13,799 nucleotides of DNA from a bacterium (lineage in GTDB: Bacteria; Babelota; Babeliae; Babelales; RVW-14): assembly GCA_030432505.1 (NCBI GenBank), contig JAUIHA010000008.1, positions 1-13,799 on the forward strand, given 5' to 3'. Positions within the stretch are counted from its first letter, which is position 1; the number at the start of each line of letters is the position of its first letter. Of this stretch, positions 6,925 to 13,799 are shown one piece after another. A program made the position numbers and the translations under genes. The notes below the pieces were generated by a model, which was not told the DNA's origin, did not search any database, and saw nothing but the letters and a program-made list of their open reading frames with translations.

Positions 6925-7959
6925 TTAATCCCATTCTAAAGAACCAGCAGTTTGATACTCAGTTACACGAGTTTCAAAAAAGTTCTTTTCTTTTGCAAGA
7001 TCAGTTGCTTGTCCCATCCATGGGAATGGGTTCTCTTTATTATAAATCTTTGGCAAACCAATACGCTGTAAACGGCGGTCTGTAATATGCTCTACATAAT
7101 TACAGAATTGCTCAGCATTAATACCAAGCACTCCTTCAGGACACGCATCATACGCATATTGTTTTTCAAGCTCTACAGATTGCTTAATCAAATCAATAAT
7201 TTTTGCTTTAAATGTTTCGTCCCAAATTTCAGGATTTTCTGCAACAATGGTGTTAATCAAATCACAACCAAATGCTAAGTGAAGACTCTCATCACGCATG
7301 ATGTATTCAAACTGTTCACCAATACCCACTAACTTTTGCTGACGCTTAAGCGCAAGCATCATTGCAAAGCCAGCATAAAAGAAAATACCTTCCATGATCA
7401 CATAAAAACCAATCAGGTCCAGTACAAACTTTTGTATGTTTTCAGTGCTGTCAGTTTTAAAATTTGGATCAAAAATAGAAGTAGTAAGATTTACTACAAA
7501 ATCATCTTTAGCCTTAATTGATGGAACTGCCTCATACATGGTGTAAATTTCATCAGGATCAAGGCCTAGTGAATCACAACAGTAAATAAATGTATCTGTA
7601 TGAATAGCTTCTTCAAATGCTTGGCGAAGAAGATATTGTCTACATTCTGGATTTGTTACATGGTTATAAACAGCAAGCACAATGTTGTTGGCCGTAAGCG
7701 ATTCTGCTGTTGAGAAAAATCCTAAGTTCCATAAAACCATTTTTCGTTCTGAAGGACTCAGCTTTGTTGGAGACTTCCACTGCTCAACATCCTTTTGCAT
7801 AGAAACTTCTTCAGGCGTCCAGTTGTTCGCAACACCATCTTTATAATGTTGACGCGCCCACTTATAACGCATAGGTAAAATTTTATTAGGATCAGTGGTG
7901 GTATCGTTAAGAATACTACCTTGTCTTTTTTTTGTTTCTTGTTTCACTTCTTGTAACAT
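6925..7959 (-). CDS. nrdB: Class Ic ribonucleoside-diphosphate reductase beta subunit
   Basis: The radical-generating R2 subunit that pairs with NrdA to make deoxyribonucleotides from NDPs in the cytoplasm. 344 aa, normal for R2. ATG start with AGAGGTG 6 nt upstream. Metal ligands are visible: E86 (STAESL), E117 and H120 (EEAIH), E190 (IMEG), E224 and H227 (RDESLH). The residue four after H120, normally the radical Tyr (Y122 in E. coli), is F124, and the first ligand is Glu rather than Asp. Both are the marks of class Ic enzymes such as that of Chlamydia trachomatis (F127, E89), which use a Mn/Fe cofactor instead of a tyrosyl radical. Y335 near the C-terminus and the acidic tail SLEWD fit the radical-transfer and NrdA-binding end. 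It lies 16 nt downstream of nrdA in one operon. Confidence 0.96.
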   Translation of the reverse strand: MLQEVKQETKKRQGSILNDTTTDPNKILPMRYKWARQHYKDGVANNWTPEEVSMQKDVEQWKSPTKLSPSERKMVLWNLGFFSTAESLTANNIVLAVYNHVTNPECRQYLLRQAFEEAIHTDTFIYCCDSLGLDPDEIYTMYEAVPSIKAKDDFVVNLTTSIFDPNFKTDSTENIQKFVLDLIGFYVIMEGIFFYAGFAMMLALKRQQKLVGIGEQFEYIMRDESLHLAFGCDLINTIVAENPEIWDETFKAKIIDLIKQSVELEKQYAYDACPEGVLGINAEQFCNYVEHITDRRLQRIGLPKIYNKENPFPWMGQATDLAKEKNFFETRVTEYQTAGSLEWD

Positions 7960-7975
7960 GTTTCACCTCTTTACA

Positions 7976-8956
7976 CTATTGACATGAATCGCAGGTATCT
8001 TTTTCCATTGGGTTGCAGGTTAAACCAGATTTAACTTCAGTTGCATTTTGTGACCCTTGCTGTGCTTGCGCAACTTTGTCGTAATTACGTTTTTGCGTAA
8101 AACCAAACTTCTTTGGGTCAAGTGTTGCTTTTTCAATCTGACTAGCAGCCATGGTGCGCAAGTAGTAGAAGGTTTTCATTCCAGCTTTCCAGCCGGAGAT
8201 ATAAATGTCACTGAGCTTTTTACCAGAAACACCTTTCATGAACACATTATGTGATTGACTTTGGTCAATCCATTTTGCTCGTGCAGCAGTCAATTGAACA
8301 AGCCACTCAGGATCAATTTCAAACGATTCTTTATACTTTTCTCTAATGTCTTCAGGAATTACATCAATCATCTGAACACTACCGTCGTAGTATTTAATAA
8401 GATCAATCATATCCTGATTCCATAAACCTAGTTTCTTCAGATCTTCAACCAAGTATTCGTTCACCACCGTAAACTCACCACTCATATTTGCTTTCACATA
8501 CATGTTTTTGTAGATCGGCTCAATACATGGAAAGCAACCGGAAATATTTGATATCGTTGCAGTTGGTGCAATAGCCATCATGTTAGAATTTCTAATACCA
8601 TGCTTTTTAACATGCTCACGCACCGACGTCCAATCAAGCTTGCTTTGTCTGCTTACTTCAATTGGCATTTCTCGTTCCTGCTCGAGCACATCAAGGGTAT
8701 CAATTGGGAAAATACCTCTATCCCACTTTGAACCTTTGTACGATGGATACGCACCATGTTCTTTTGCAAGTTCTGATGATGCCATAATTGCATAGTATGA
8801 AACATGCTCCATTAGCTCATCAATAAAATCAAGCGCACGCTTATCTGCAAATGGAATATCTGCCTTAAAAAGTGCATCCTGCAATCCCATAACACCTAGA
8901 CCAATTGGACGATGACGCAAGTTACTATTTTTCGCTTCAACTGTTGGATAGAAGTT
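7976..8956 (-). CDS. nrdA: Ribonucleoside-diphosphate reductase alpha subunit, C-terminal part of a frameshifted nrdA
   Basis: Carries the C-terminal half of R1. This frame opens after an in-frame TAA (8957-8959) with NFYPTVEAKNSN, then LRHRPIGLGVMG, so it does not begin at a real start codon; a TTG at 8918-8920 is only the Leu codon of that conserved run. Visible parts are the substrate phosphate-binding segment APTATISNISG, the Tyr pair of the radical-transfer path (KTFYYLRT) and the C-terminal redox cysteines (TCDSCQ) that recycle the active-site disulphide. The sequence closely resembles chlamydial NrdA, including the CESCQ-type end. Unless the gap is an assembly error or the fragments are made separately and associate, no intact R1 is made from this locus. 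Confidence 0.9.
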   Translation of the reverse strand, partial: NFYPTVEAKNSNLRHRPIGLGVMGLQDALFKADIPFADKRALDFIDELMEHVSYYAIMASSELAKEHGAYPSYKGSKWDRGIFPIDTLDVLEQEREMPIEVSRQSKLDWTSVREHVKKHGIRNSNMMAIAPTATISNISGCFPCIEPIYKNMYVKANMSGEFTVVNEYLVEDLKKLGLWNQDMIDLIKYYDGSVQMIDVIPEDIREKYKESFEIDPEWLVQLTAARAKWIDQSQSHNVFMKGVSGKKLSDIYISGWKAGMKTFYYLRTMAASQIEKATLDPKKFGFTQKRNYDKVAQAQQGSQNATEVKSGLTCNPMEKDTCDSCQ

Positions 8957-10467
8957 TTAATTGTCTTTTCAAGACCTTGTTTGTCGAGCTTGCCATCAAC
9001 AATATGCTTTGAAAGATTTACCGAACCCAAGTTACACACCGCTGTTTCTTCACGGGATGTATTAAGAGTAATTTCAGTACATAAATTTGATGAATGCACA
9101 ACGCCAACATGATCTTGTGGAGAACGAACATTACATGCATCTTTGAAAGTAATCCATGGATGCCCTGTTTCAAAAAGACGGCTGAGCATTTTACGCCATA
9201 GATCTTTTGCTTTTACGCGTTTAAAAAACTTTATTTCACCAGTTTTAGTTTTTTCTTCATACGCATGGTATGCATCTTCAAACTTTTTACCATACAATTC
9301 ATGAAGATCTGGTGTTTCATGTGGTGAGAAGAATGTCCACTCTTTATCTTCAAGAACACGCTTCATAAATAAGTCAGGAATCCATGCAGCAGTGTTCATG
9401 TCATGCGTACGACGACGCTCATCACCAGTATTTCTACGAAGATCAATAAAATCTTCAAAATCTAAATGCCATGATTCTAAGTACACGGCAGCAGCACCAC
9501 GCCTACTCCCACTTCTATTAATTGCAGCAACAACATCATTAGCTATTTTTAAAAATGGAATCACCCCTTGGCTATCAACACCAATGGTTTCAATTGGTGA
9601 ACCGGTACCACGAAGTGGTGTCCAATCACTTCCAATACCACCTGAATACTTTGATAAATTTGCATTATCTCCAAGACACTTGAAAATGTGATTAAGATCA
9701 TCATCAATGTACGTTAAATAACAAGAACTCAATTGTGAACGTACAAGACCAGCATGAAAAAGCGTTGGTGTTGAAGAAACATATCTCAGCGTTGAAAGGG
9801 TATGATAAAACTCTAATGTTTTTTGTTTGCGCAGCTCTTTCTTTTCACCAAGGGCAAGACCCATAGCAACACGCATCCAAAAACTTTGTGGAAGCTCAAG
9901 GCGTTTCTTTTTATGTTTTACAAAATAACGCTCATACAATGTTTGAATACCCATGTAACCAAAAAGATCATCTCGCTCAATGCAAAGTTCTTCAGCAAGT
10001 TCTTCAAGAGGATAATCCGCAAGCTCTGCGTCAAAACGCTCTTTTGCTATTCCTTCTTTGATACCGTTTATAAATGACTCTTTGTAAACGGTAATGAGTG
10101 TATCGTCAGTAAAGTTTTTACCGGAAATTTCTTTATAAATTTTTTGAAGCGTTAAACGAGCAGCTAGCTTATTGTATGCAGGGTCACGTTCAATGAGTGC
10201 AACGGCAGCAAGAATTAGAGCCTTTTCTAAATCTTTTGTTGAAATACCATCAAAACTATTTTTGATGAGTTCCTCAATAACATCTTGCTCAACAATTTCG
10301 TTTTCAAAACCTTTACTGCATCGCCTGATACTTTCTTCTACTTTTATTCTATCGAAAGATACTGATGTTCCATCACGCTTTTCAACGCGCATAGAAAGGT
10401 TTTCTAAATTAACGACACTTTTTGCAGGTGCTGACTGAGGGACTGGGGCTCCACTGCCATGATTCAT
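8896..10467 (-). CDS. nrdA: Ribonucleoside-diphosphate reductase alpha subunit, N-terminal part of a frameshifted nrdA
   Basis: The catalytic R1 subunit, N-terminal two thirds. ATG start with AAGGA about 7 nt upstream. Residues about 25-115 are one ATP-cone (RVEKRDGTSVSFDR), the allosteric activity site. Active-site residues are visible: C249 (SQLSSCYL), N461/C463/E465 (SSNLCTEI) and C478 (AVCNLGSVNL). The frame holds family sequence through about I507 (KTIKTSI), then turns into unrelated residues and stops at 8896. The missing stretch corresponds to RMLDNVIDI in chlamydial NrdA, after which FYPTVEAK continues in another frame. Joined and repaired, the protein would be about 840 aa, normal for R1. 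It is the first gene of the nrdAB operon. Confidence 0.92.
   Translation of the reverse strand: MNHGSGAPVPQSAPAKSVVNLENLSMRVEKRDGTSVSFDRIKVEESIRRCSKGFENEIVEQDVIEELIKNSFDGISTKDLEKALILAAVALIERDPAYNKLAARLTLQKIYKEISGKNFTDDTLITVYKESFINGIKEGIAKERFDAELADYPLEELAEELCIERDDLFGYMGIQTLYERYFVKHKKKRLELPQSFWMRVAMGLALGEKKELRKQKTLEFYHTLSTLRYVSSTPTLFHAGLVRSQLSSCYLTYIDDDLNHIFKCLGDNANLSKYSGGIGSDWTPLRGTGSPIETIGVDSQGVIPFLKIANDVVAAINRSGSRRGAAAVYLESWHLDFEDFIDLRRNTGDERRRTHDMNTAAWIPDLFMKRVLEDKEWTFFSPHETPDLHELYGKKFEDAYHAYEEKTKTGEIKFFKRVKAKDLWRKMLSRLFETGHPWITFKDACNVRSPQDHVGVVHSSNLCTEITLNTSREETAVCNLGSVNLSKHIVDGKLDKQGLEKTIKTSIQQLKRKIVTCVIVQLV
8939..8970 (-). other. nrdA lesion: frameshift with inferred 37-nt deletion
   Basis: At 8946-8956 (minus strand AACTTCTATCC) the same bases read as the KTSI end of the upstream frame and as the NFYP start of the downstream frame. 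In an intact gene these two peptides are separated by about nine residues. This is what remains when two short direct repeats in different frames recombine and the DNA between them is lost. The net loss is 37 nt if there are no other indels. Confidence 0.75.
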
Positions 10468-10527
10468 CCGCGTTCCTTTCCTCGTAACTCAAACTAAAAA
10501 CAATTACTCGCCTTTGCATGTAGAGAC

Positions 10528-10574
10528 AAAAAATCACCCAAGCTTATTTCAAAAAGAAAATGTCTCTTGGGTGA
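10528..10574 (-). terminator. Terminator-like hairpin in the nrdA leader (possible attenuator)
   Basis: In the minus-strand transcript TCACCCAAG (10574-10566) pairs perfectly with CTTGGGTGA (10542-10534), with a 23-nt loop, and is followed by six U residues (10533-10528). It lies about 65 nt before the nrdA ATG, so it either ends a transcript from upstream or attenuates nrdAB. The large loop weakens the terminator call. Confidence 0.5.
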
Positions 10575-10645
10575 ACCTGAACTATACTTTAACAGGTTGA
10601 AAGTGAGCAGGCAAATAAAATTTTAATTAATTGAAAAGCCCCGAA

Positions 10646-10670
10646 GTAAAAACATTTTTCATGTTTTTAC
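10646..10670. repeat. 25-bp perfect palindrome (10-bp arms, 5-nt centre)
   Basis: GTAAAAACAT (10646-10655), TTTTC, ATGTTTTTAC (10661-10670). There is no U-tract directly after it on the minus strand, so an operator is as likely as an RNA hairpin. It sits about 180 nt upstream of nrdA. Confidence 0.6.
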
Positions 10671-10878
10671 AACAAAAAATTTCTACCTGTTTTTTAGTTT
10701 AAAAAAAAGAAATGGAAAAAGATTTTCATTGAAAATAATCTTCAAATTAAGAGGTATAAAAAAATAAAAAATTTCATATTATAAAGTTACTTCTTGTCTG
10801 AAAATTTTAAACATAAGTTGTATGTATTGAAGAACAACTATAATCAACATATTCAAAAGCACAACTGAAAATATTCAT

Positions 10879-12411
10879 CTATTTTTTTGTCTTTTTTATT
10901 GACTTTTCTTTCACGCTACCGTTGCTTACCTCGCACGTTTTTTGCTTCTTAGAGCTTTGCGTCACAGAAAATTTCTGTTCTTCTTCTTGCTCTTGTTGAG
11001 TCATCACTCTCTGATTTTGTTTACGTTTTCCTGATTCTCTTGCTTGAGTTTGTAAGTAATTCTGTTGATATGCAACAAGCTTCTGTAAATAATCCATCAT
11101 ACAACGCATACCACTTTGTAGCTTATTTAGATCTATTACGTCACTGTTACACGATAGTACCCTAAACGACTTGAGCATCATTTCAAAAAACTTATATGCA
11201 TATTCTAGCTTACTTCCTGTTTGTGCCAAAAATCCTTCGCTTCCTGGGTGCAATGTACGATCTGCAAATCCATCATATCCGTCAGTTATATTCTGGATAC
11301 ATGCAATAGATCTTGAATGCCACGTCTCGCCTGAAGCACTCAGTGCGGGGAGCCTTCCTAGTGGAGAAATAAAGAATAACTTTTGTTCAATACAATCTTT
11401 CTTTGATAACGAAAAGGCATATCCTAATGAACGTGTGAGCATGTATAAATATGCACATGCTCCATCTTGCCATCCATCATATATGATGCCTCCTAATGCA
11501 GAATTACTGTATGATAACGAATAAGATCTACACGCATTCTCTAGAAGAATACGAGTATTGTACTCTGCATGATCGGCATTATGCTCTACAATGAATGGCG
11601 AGTCTGGTAGTAAATATGATGCATTCTGTTTTGCATTCCCAAAGCTCTGCGTAATACAATCAGTCCCTCGAAAAAGAAGAATTTTTTGCTCTTTATGCGA
11701 GACAAATTCAAGCTCAACAATTTTTTGTAACACTTCTGGAATAAAATCAATATGATCTTCTTTGTCTAACGAATCTCTTCTTGTTATGTTGGCAAGCGTC
11801 ATATTGTGTAAAAAATTTTTCACAAGTTCTTGCACCTTAGCAACAATATAATCTGGCAACGTCTTAATTCTTGCCTGTTTTTGTAGCTGGCAAAGGCAGA
11901 TTGTTATCATTTGATTACAGAGAAAATAAACATCTTTAAATTCGTCATTCTTACTCGCATAGACCTTACGTATATCTCTCATAGTGTAGTCCACATTTTG
12001 ACACACTTTACCAATATCATGCTCAAGGTACACACAACTACCCAAATCGATATTTTTCTGCGTATGAAAATAAAGAACCATCACTTCATATAGCGTTGTT
12101 GGAACAAATACAATGTCACATGACTGATCAATTTTTTGAAGCTGAGTACGTAAAAACGCTTCTTCAGCTTGTACGCCCAATTCAAATAATAAGCTTTTCT
12201 CTTGAGGCGTTAACTCATGCAAGTGAGCCAGACACATTGGCCATGTATACTTTTTAAGAACAGCAAAAACCTGATTCCATTTTTTTGCATCATTTTCATC
12301 AAGCGGCATAATACACCCATGAGGATTTTTTTTCACCACAAGGTATTGCGCTGACACTGCCCCAAAGGCAAAAGTAAGTGCAAAGAATAAAATCGATAAC
12401 CTCTTAAACAT
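10879..12411 (-). CDS. Exported protein of unknown function with basic, Lys/Gln-rich C-terminal tail
   Basis: I do not recognise the family. I place the start at the ATG at 12411 (510 aa). A GGGGG tract lies 8 nt upstream, and from there the protein begins with a clean Sec signal peptide (MFKRLSILFFALTFAFGAVSA, cleavage before QY). An ATG at 12426 is in frame but has no ribosome binding site. Numbering from 12411, residues about 25-235 are mostly helical and Cys-rich. Residues about 243-375 look like the conserved core: LLFRGTD (246-252), SYSLSYSNSALGG (296-308) followed by YDGWQDGACAYLYM, then SASGETWHSRS (358-368). The last 60 residues are low-complexity and basic (GKRKQNQR, SSKKQK, KKTKK). 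The Arg...SxS...Glu order faintly recalls R-S-E ADP-ribosyltransferases and FRGT recalls class 3 lipases, but neither is established. It has its own promoter. Confidence 0.75.
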   Translation of the reverse strand: MFKRLSILFFALTFAFGAVSAQYLVVKKNPHGCIMPLDENDAKKWNQVFAVLKKYTWPMCLAHLHELTPQEKSLLFELGVQAEEAFLRTQLQKIDQSCDIVFVPTTLYEVMVLYFHTQKNIDLGSCVYLEHDIGKVCQNVDYTMRDIRKVYASKNDEFKDVYFLCNQMITICLCQLQKQARIKTLPDYIVAKVQELVKNFLHNMTLANITRRDSLDKEDHIDFIPEVLQKIVELEFVSHKEQKILLFRGTDCITQSFGNAKQNASYLLPDSPFIVEHNADHAEYNTRILLENACRSYSLSYSNSALGGIIYDGWQDGACAYLYMLTRSLGYAFSLSKKDCIEQKLFFISPLGRLPALSASGETWHSRSIACIQNITDGYDGFADRTLHPGSEGFLAQTGSKLEYAYKFFEMMLKSFRVLSCNSDVIDLNKLQSGMRCMMDYLQKLVAYQQNYLQTQARESGKRKQNQRVMTQQEQEEEQKFSVTQSSKKQKTCEVSNGSVKEKSIKKTKK

Positions 12412-12452
12412 AGCCTTTACCCCCATTTTAAAGTAAAATTATAGCCATTTTT

Positions 12453-12480
12453 ATTTTACAGATAGAAATAAAAAAGTCAA
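12453..12480 (-). promoter_or_regulatory. Sigma70-type promoter for the unknown exported gene
   Basis: On the minus strand TTGACT (12475-12480), a 16-bp spacer and TAAAAT (12453-12458), 41 nt before the ATG at 12411. Same -35 and spacer length as the promoter of the ubiquitin hydrolase gene. Confidence 0.55.
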
Positions 12481-12490
12481 GCCAAACCTG

Positions 12491-12513
12491 TTAAAAGACC
12501 CCTTCTAAAGGAG
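12491..12513 (-). terminator. Weak intrinsic terminator after the right-edge gene
   Basis: In the minus-strand transcript CTCCTT (12513-12508), loop TAG, AAGGGG (12504-12499) forms a 6-bp stem with one G-T pair, followed by TCTTTTAA. It lies about 110 nt after the stop of the gene ending at 12624 and just upstream of the next promoter. A second small stem, ATTAGAT/ATCTAAT, is at 12574-12590. Confidence 0.3.
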
Positions 12514-12623
12514 AAACTTCTTTGCTTTAGGTATTCATTAACTAGTAAAAAAATCTATCATTATGATTTTAGTATTAGATTTCATCTAATGAAGAAATAT
12601 TCCAGTTCTTACTCTAAGACATG

Positions 12624-13799
12624 CTATTGAGAAAAATATCTGCTCAATTTATTCAAAAAGCTTGCAGCGGTAATAGCATAATTATACTTAAAATAATCTC
12701 CCTTTTCTAAAGCTAGCTCTTCTTCTGGGAGCTCATACGCCTCTTCAAATAACATTGAGTTTGGTCCTGCTACATAATTTGTACCTTTAGCTAAGGCTAC
12801 GTCCAATAATACGAATAACTGCATATTGGACATAGAAGCATACTGAGCACACCCTTTACTCTGCATATTTTCAAACAGCTCATAAATAAAATTATCGCTT
12901 TTGGTCATGCTATATTGTTTAACAACCTCTTTAAAGAAAGAATTATAGAACGTCATAACACAATCGACATGCTTTATTTCCTTAGCACTCAAACCGATTT
13001 CCTTAAGAACTTCTTGAAAAAACAAAGAATAGTTATGTTGTTCAAGTAATACCAACTTGTTCCTAGCACAAGAGTCTTTAAATAATTTAAAATTAGCTTT
13101 TTTTGTTGCAGCAATAAGAACAATAGTTAAACACAATAATTCTTTCATTCTCTGAGGAAGAACAGAGTAAGGTTGTTTTTTTAACTCAATCGCAAGCGCC
13201 TGCTCCGCCCAAATAGCATGATGAAGCAAACTGCCAACTGCATTTTCTTCTTTATACTTTCTCAAGTCCCAAAGAAGCTTATTAAAAGAATAAGAAGGGC
13301 TAAAAGATTTGCTTAATACAAAAGAACCAAGAACTTCTGAACTATTCCAATTTGCAGCACGGAAAGAAGAATCGTCCACACATTTACTTTTATTAACAAC
13401 TTCTTCATCTCTACTAGTGTCTTTCATACTCGCCATGTCAGGGGCTCCACATGATACCCCAGAATTAATAGAATTATTTAGAGACCTCACAGACGATATT
13501 TTATCCTTCTTGTCATAAACATCCTTCATCCACATATAATATTTTGCAGCATATTTATGTGATGCTTTAAATGTATCTGTAAGCTCTTTTCGCTGTTGAT
13601 CAAAAAGAGGCATGTCAGTTAAAAAAGTAACGGTTTCCGCAATAAGATTAGAAACTTTTGAAGCGTGAGTGAAAATATTTGCTGAAGACAATAAAATGCC
13701 ATGAAGATCTACAAAATCATCGTTGATTTCTAGTCCCTGGATATAGCTCGCACTTTGAGAATAACCAGCAACAGTTGTACGTGAGTGAAAAAACTCCCC
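12624..13799 (-). CDS. Hypothetical helical protein, partial (5' end beyond the window)
   Basis: I do not recognise the family. The frame is open without a stop to the right edge (391 residues visible). The edge reads GEFFHSRTTVAGYSQSASYI, continuous with the rest, so the gene starts outside. A TTG at 13689-13691 is unlikely to be the start because the codons before it are coding-like. The chain is mostly predicted helix, with a Ser/Asp-rich, probably disordered patch near the SSVRSLNNSINSG segment. One hydrophobic helix (LLCLTIVLIAATKK) could be buried or membrane-associated. No catalytic motif is visible, and the signal peptide, if any, cannot be seen. It lies upstream of the unknown exported gene on the same strand, 197 nt away from that gene's first possible ATG (12426), and that gene has its own promoter. 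Confidence 0.7.
   Translation of the reverse strand, partial: GEFFHSRTTVAGYSQSASYIQGLEINDDFVDLHGILLSSANIFTHASKVSNLIAETVTFLTDMPLFDQQRKELTDTFKASHKYAAKYYMWMKDVYDKKDKISSVRSLNNSINSGVSCGAPDMASMKDTSRDEEVVNKSKCVDDSSFRAANWNSSEVLGSFVLSKSFSPSYSFNKLLWDLRKYKEENAVGSLLHHAIWAEQALAIELKKQPYSVLPQRMKELLCLTIVLIAATKKANFKLFKDSCARNKLVLLEQHNYSLFFQEVLKEIGLSAKEIKHVDCVMTFYNSFFKEVVKQYSMTKSDNFIYELFENMQSKGCAQYASMSNMQLFVLLDVALAKGTNYVAGPNSMLFEEAYELPEEELALEKGDYFKYNYAITAASFLNKLSRYFSQ

Larger units (their letters stand above)
10468..10878. other. 411-bp AT-rich region: nrdAB leader and downstream flank of the unknown exported gene
   Basis: No open frame here looks like a gene on either strand, and I see no tRNA or CRISPR repeat. 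It contains the terminator-like hairpin and alternative stem at 10522-10574, a small stem AACCTG/CAGGTT at 10574-10598, the palindrome at 10646-10670 and a short AT-only palindrome at 10722-10736. I could not place a convincing nrdA promoter or NrdR box. Confidence 0.6.

Noticed and set aside
8896..8956. Programmed ribosomal frameshift or intein/intron explaining the split nrdA
   Set aside because: A conserved stretch of about nine residues is absent from the DNA, there is no slippery heptamer with a following hairpin, and there is no inserted sequence. A deletion or assembly fault fits better.
10560..10620. NrdR box or TATAGT -10 promoter for nrdAB
   Set aside because: Only half of an NrdR-like site is present, and no -35 hexamer lies at a usable spacing from TATAGT.
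10722..10736. ATTTTCA-T-TGAAAAT palindrome with a following T-run as terminator of the exported gene
   Set aside because: All-AT-rich 7-bp stem with a 1-nt loop cannot fold as drawn, and such palindromes are expected by chance in this AT-rich gap.
11171..11524. 117-residue open frame on the + strand inside the unknown exported gene
   Set aside because: It lies wholly opposite a longer coding frame with a signal peptide and conserved-looking motifs, and has no ribosome site or recognisable content. The same applies to the + strand frames opposite nrdA at 9392-9691 and 10172-10438.
1..13799. CRISPR array, tRNA/rRNA genes, insertion sequence or prophage genes
   Set aside because: No regularly spaced repeats, no cloverleaf-like segments in the gaps, and no transposase, integrase or phage-like protein in any frame.

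Overview
The window reads as an AT-rich Gram-negative genome that is probably host-associated. An Omp85-family gene shows that there is an outer membrane. The ribonucleotide reductase is of the chlamydia-like class Ic type. Several genes encode Sec-exported proteins with eukaryote-facing or unknown domains, one of them a USP-type deubiquitinase. My best guess, from family resemblance only, is a Candidatus Dependentiae (TM6/Babelota)-like endosymbiont of protists. Another intracellular lineage such as Chlamydiae cannot be excluded from sequence alone.

Layout from left to right. (1) 22-2868 (+): an Omp85/BamA-like outer-membrane assembly protein with about seven POTRA-like repeats. (2) 2865-5208 (-): an exported methyltransferase with what looks like a cut-off kinase N-lobe, followed by an exported USP-fold deubiquitinase. 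A 96-bp repeat-bounded block holding the deubiquitinase promoter separates the two. (3) 5314-6876 (+): a divergent, membrane-anchored protein made of two copies of a degenerate kinase-like unit, ending in a strong bidirectional terminator. (4) 6925-10467 (-): the nrdA-nrdB operon. NrdB has the class Ic residues (Phe at the radical-Tyr site, Glu as first metal ligand). nrdA is broken by a frameshift that looks like a 37-nt deletion. (5) 10468-10878: a 411-bp leader and intergenic region with a terminator-like hairpin that has an alternative pairing, and a 25-bp palindrome. (6) 10879-12411 (-): an exported protein of unknown function with a basic C-terminal tail. (7) 12624 to the right edge (-): a helical protein of unknown function whose 5' end lies outside the window.

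Functionally, housekeeping genes (outer-membrane biogenesis, dNTP synthesis) are interleaved with probable envelope or host-interaction genes. The deubiquitinase gene and the unknown exported gene at 10879 have similar promoters (TTGACT, 16-bp spacer, TAWAMT) and similar G5-type ribosome binding sites, so they may be co-regulated. The most interesting parts are the exported deubiquitinase with NLS-like basic clusters, the duplicated pseudokinase-like protein, the exported methyltransferase with a partial kinase domain, and the lesion in nrdA.
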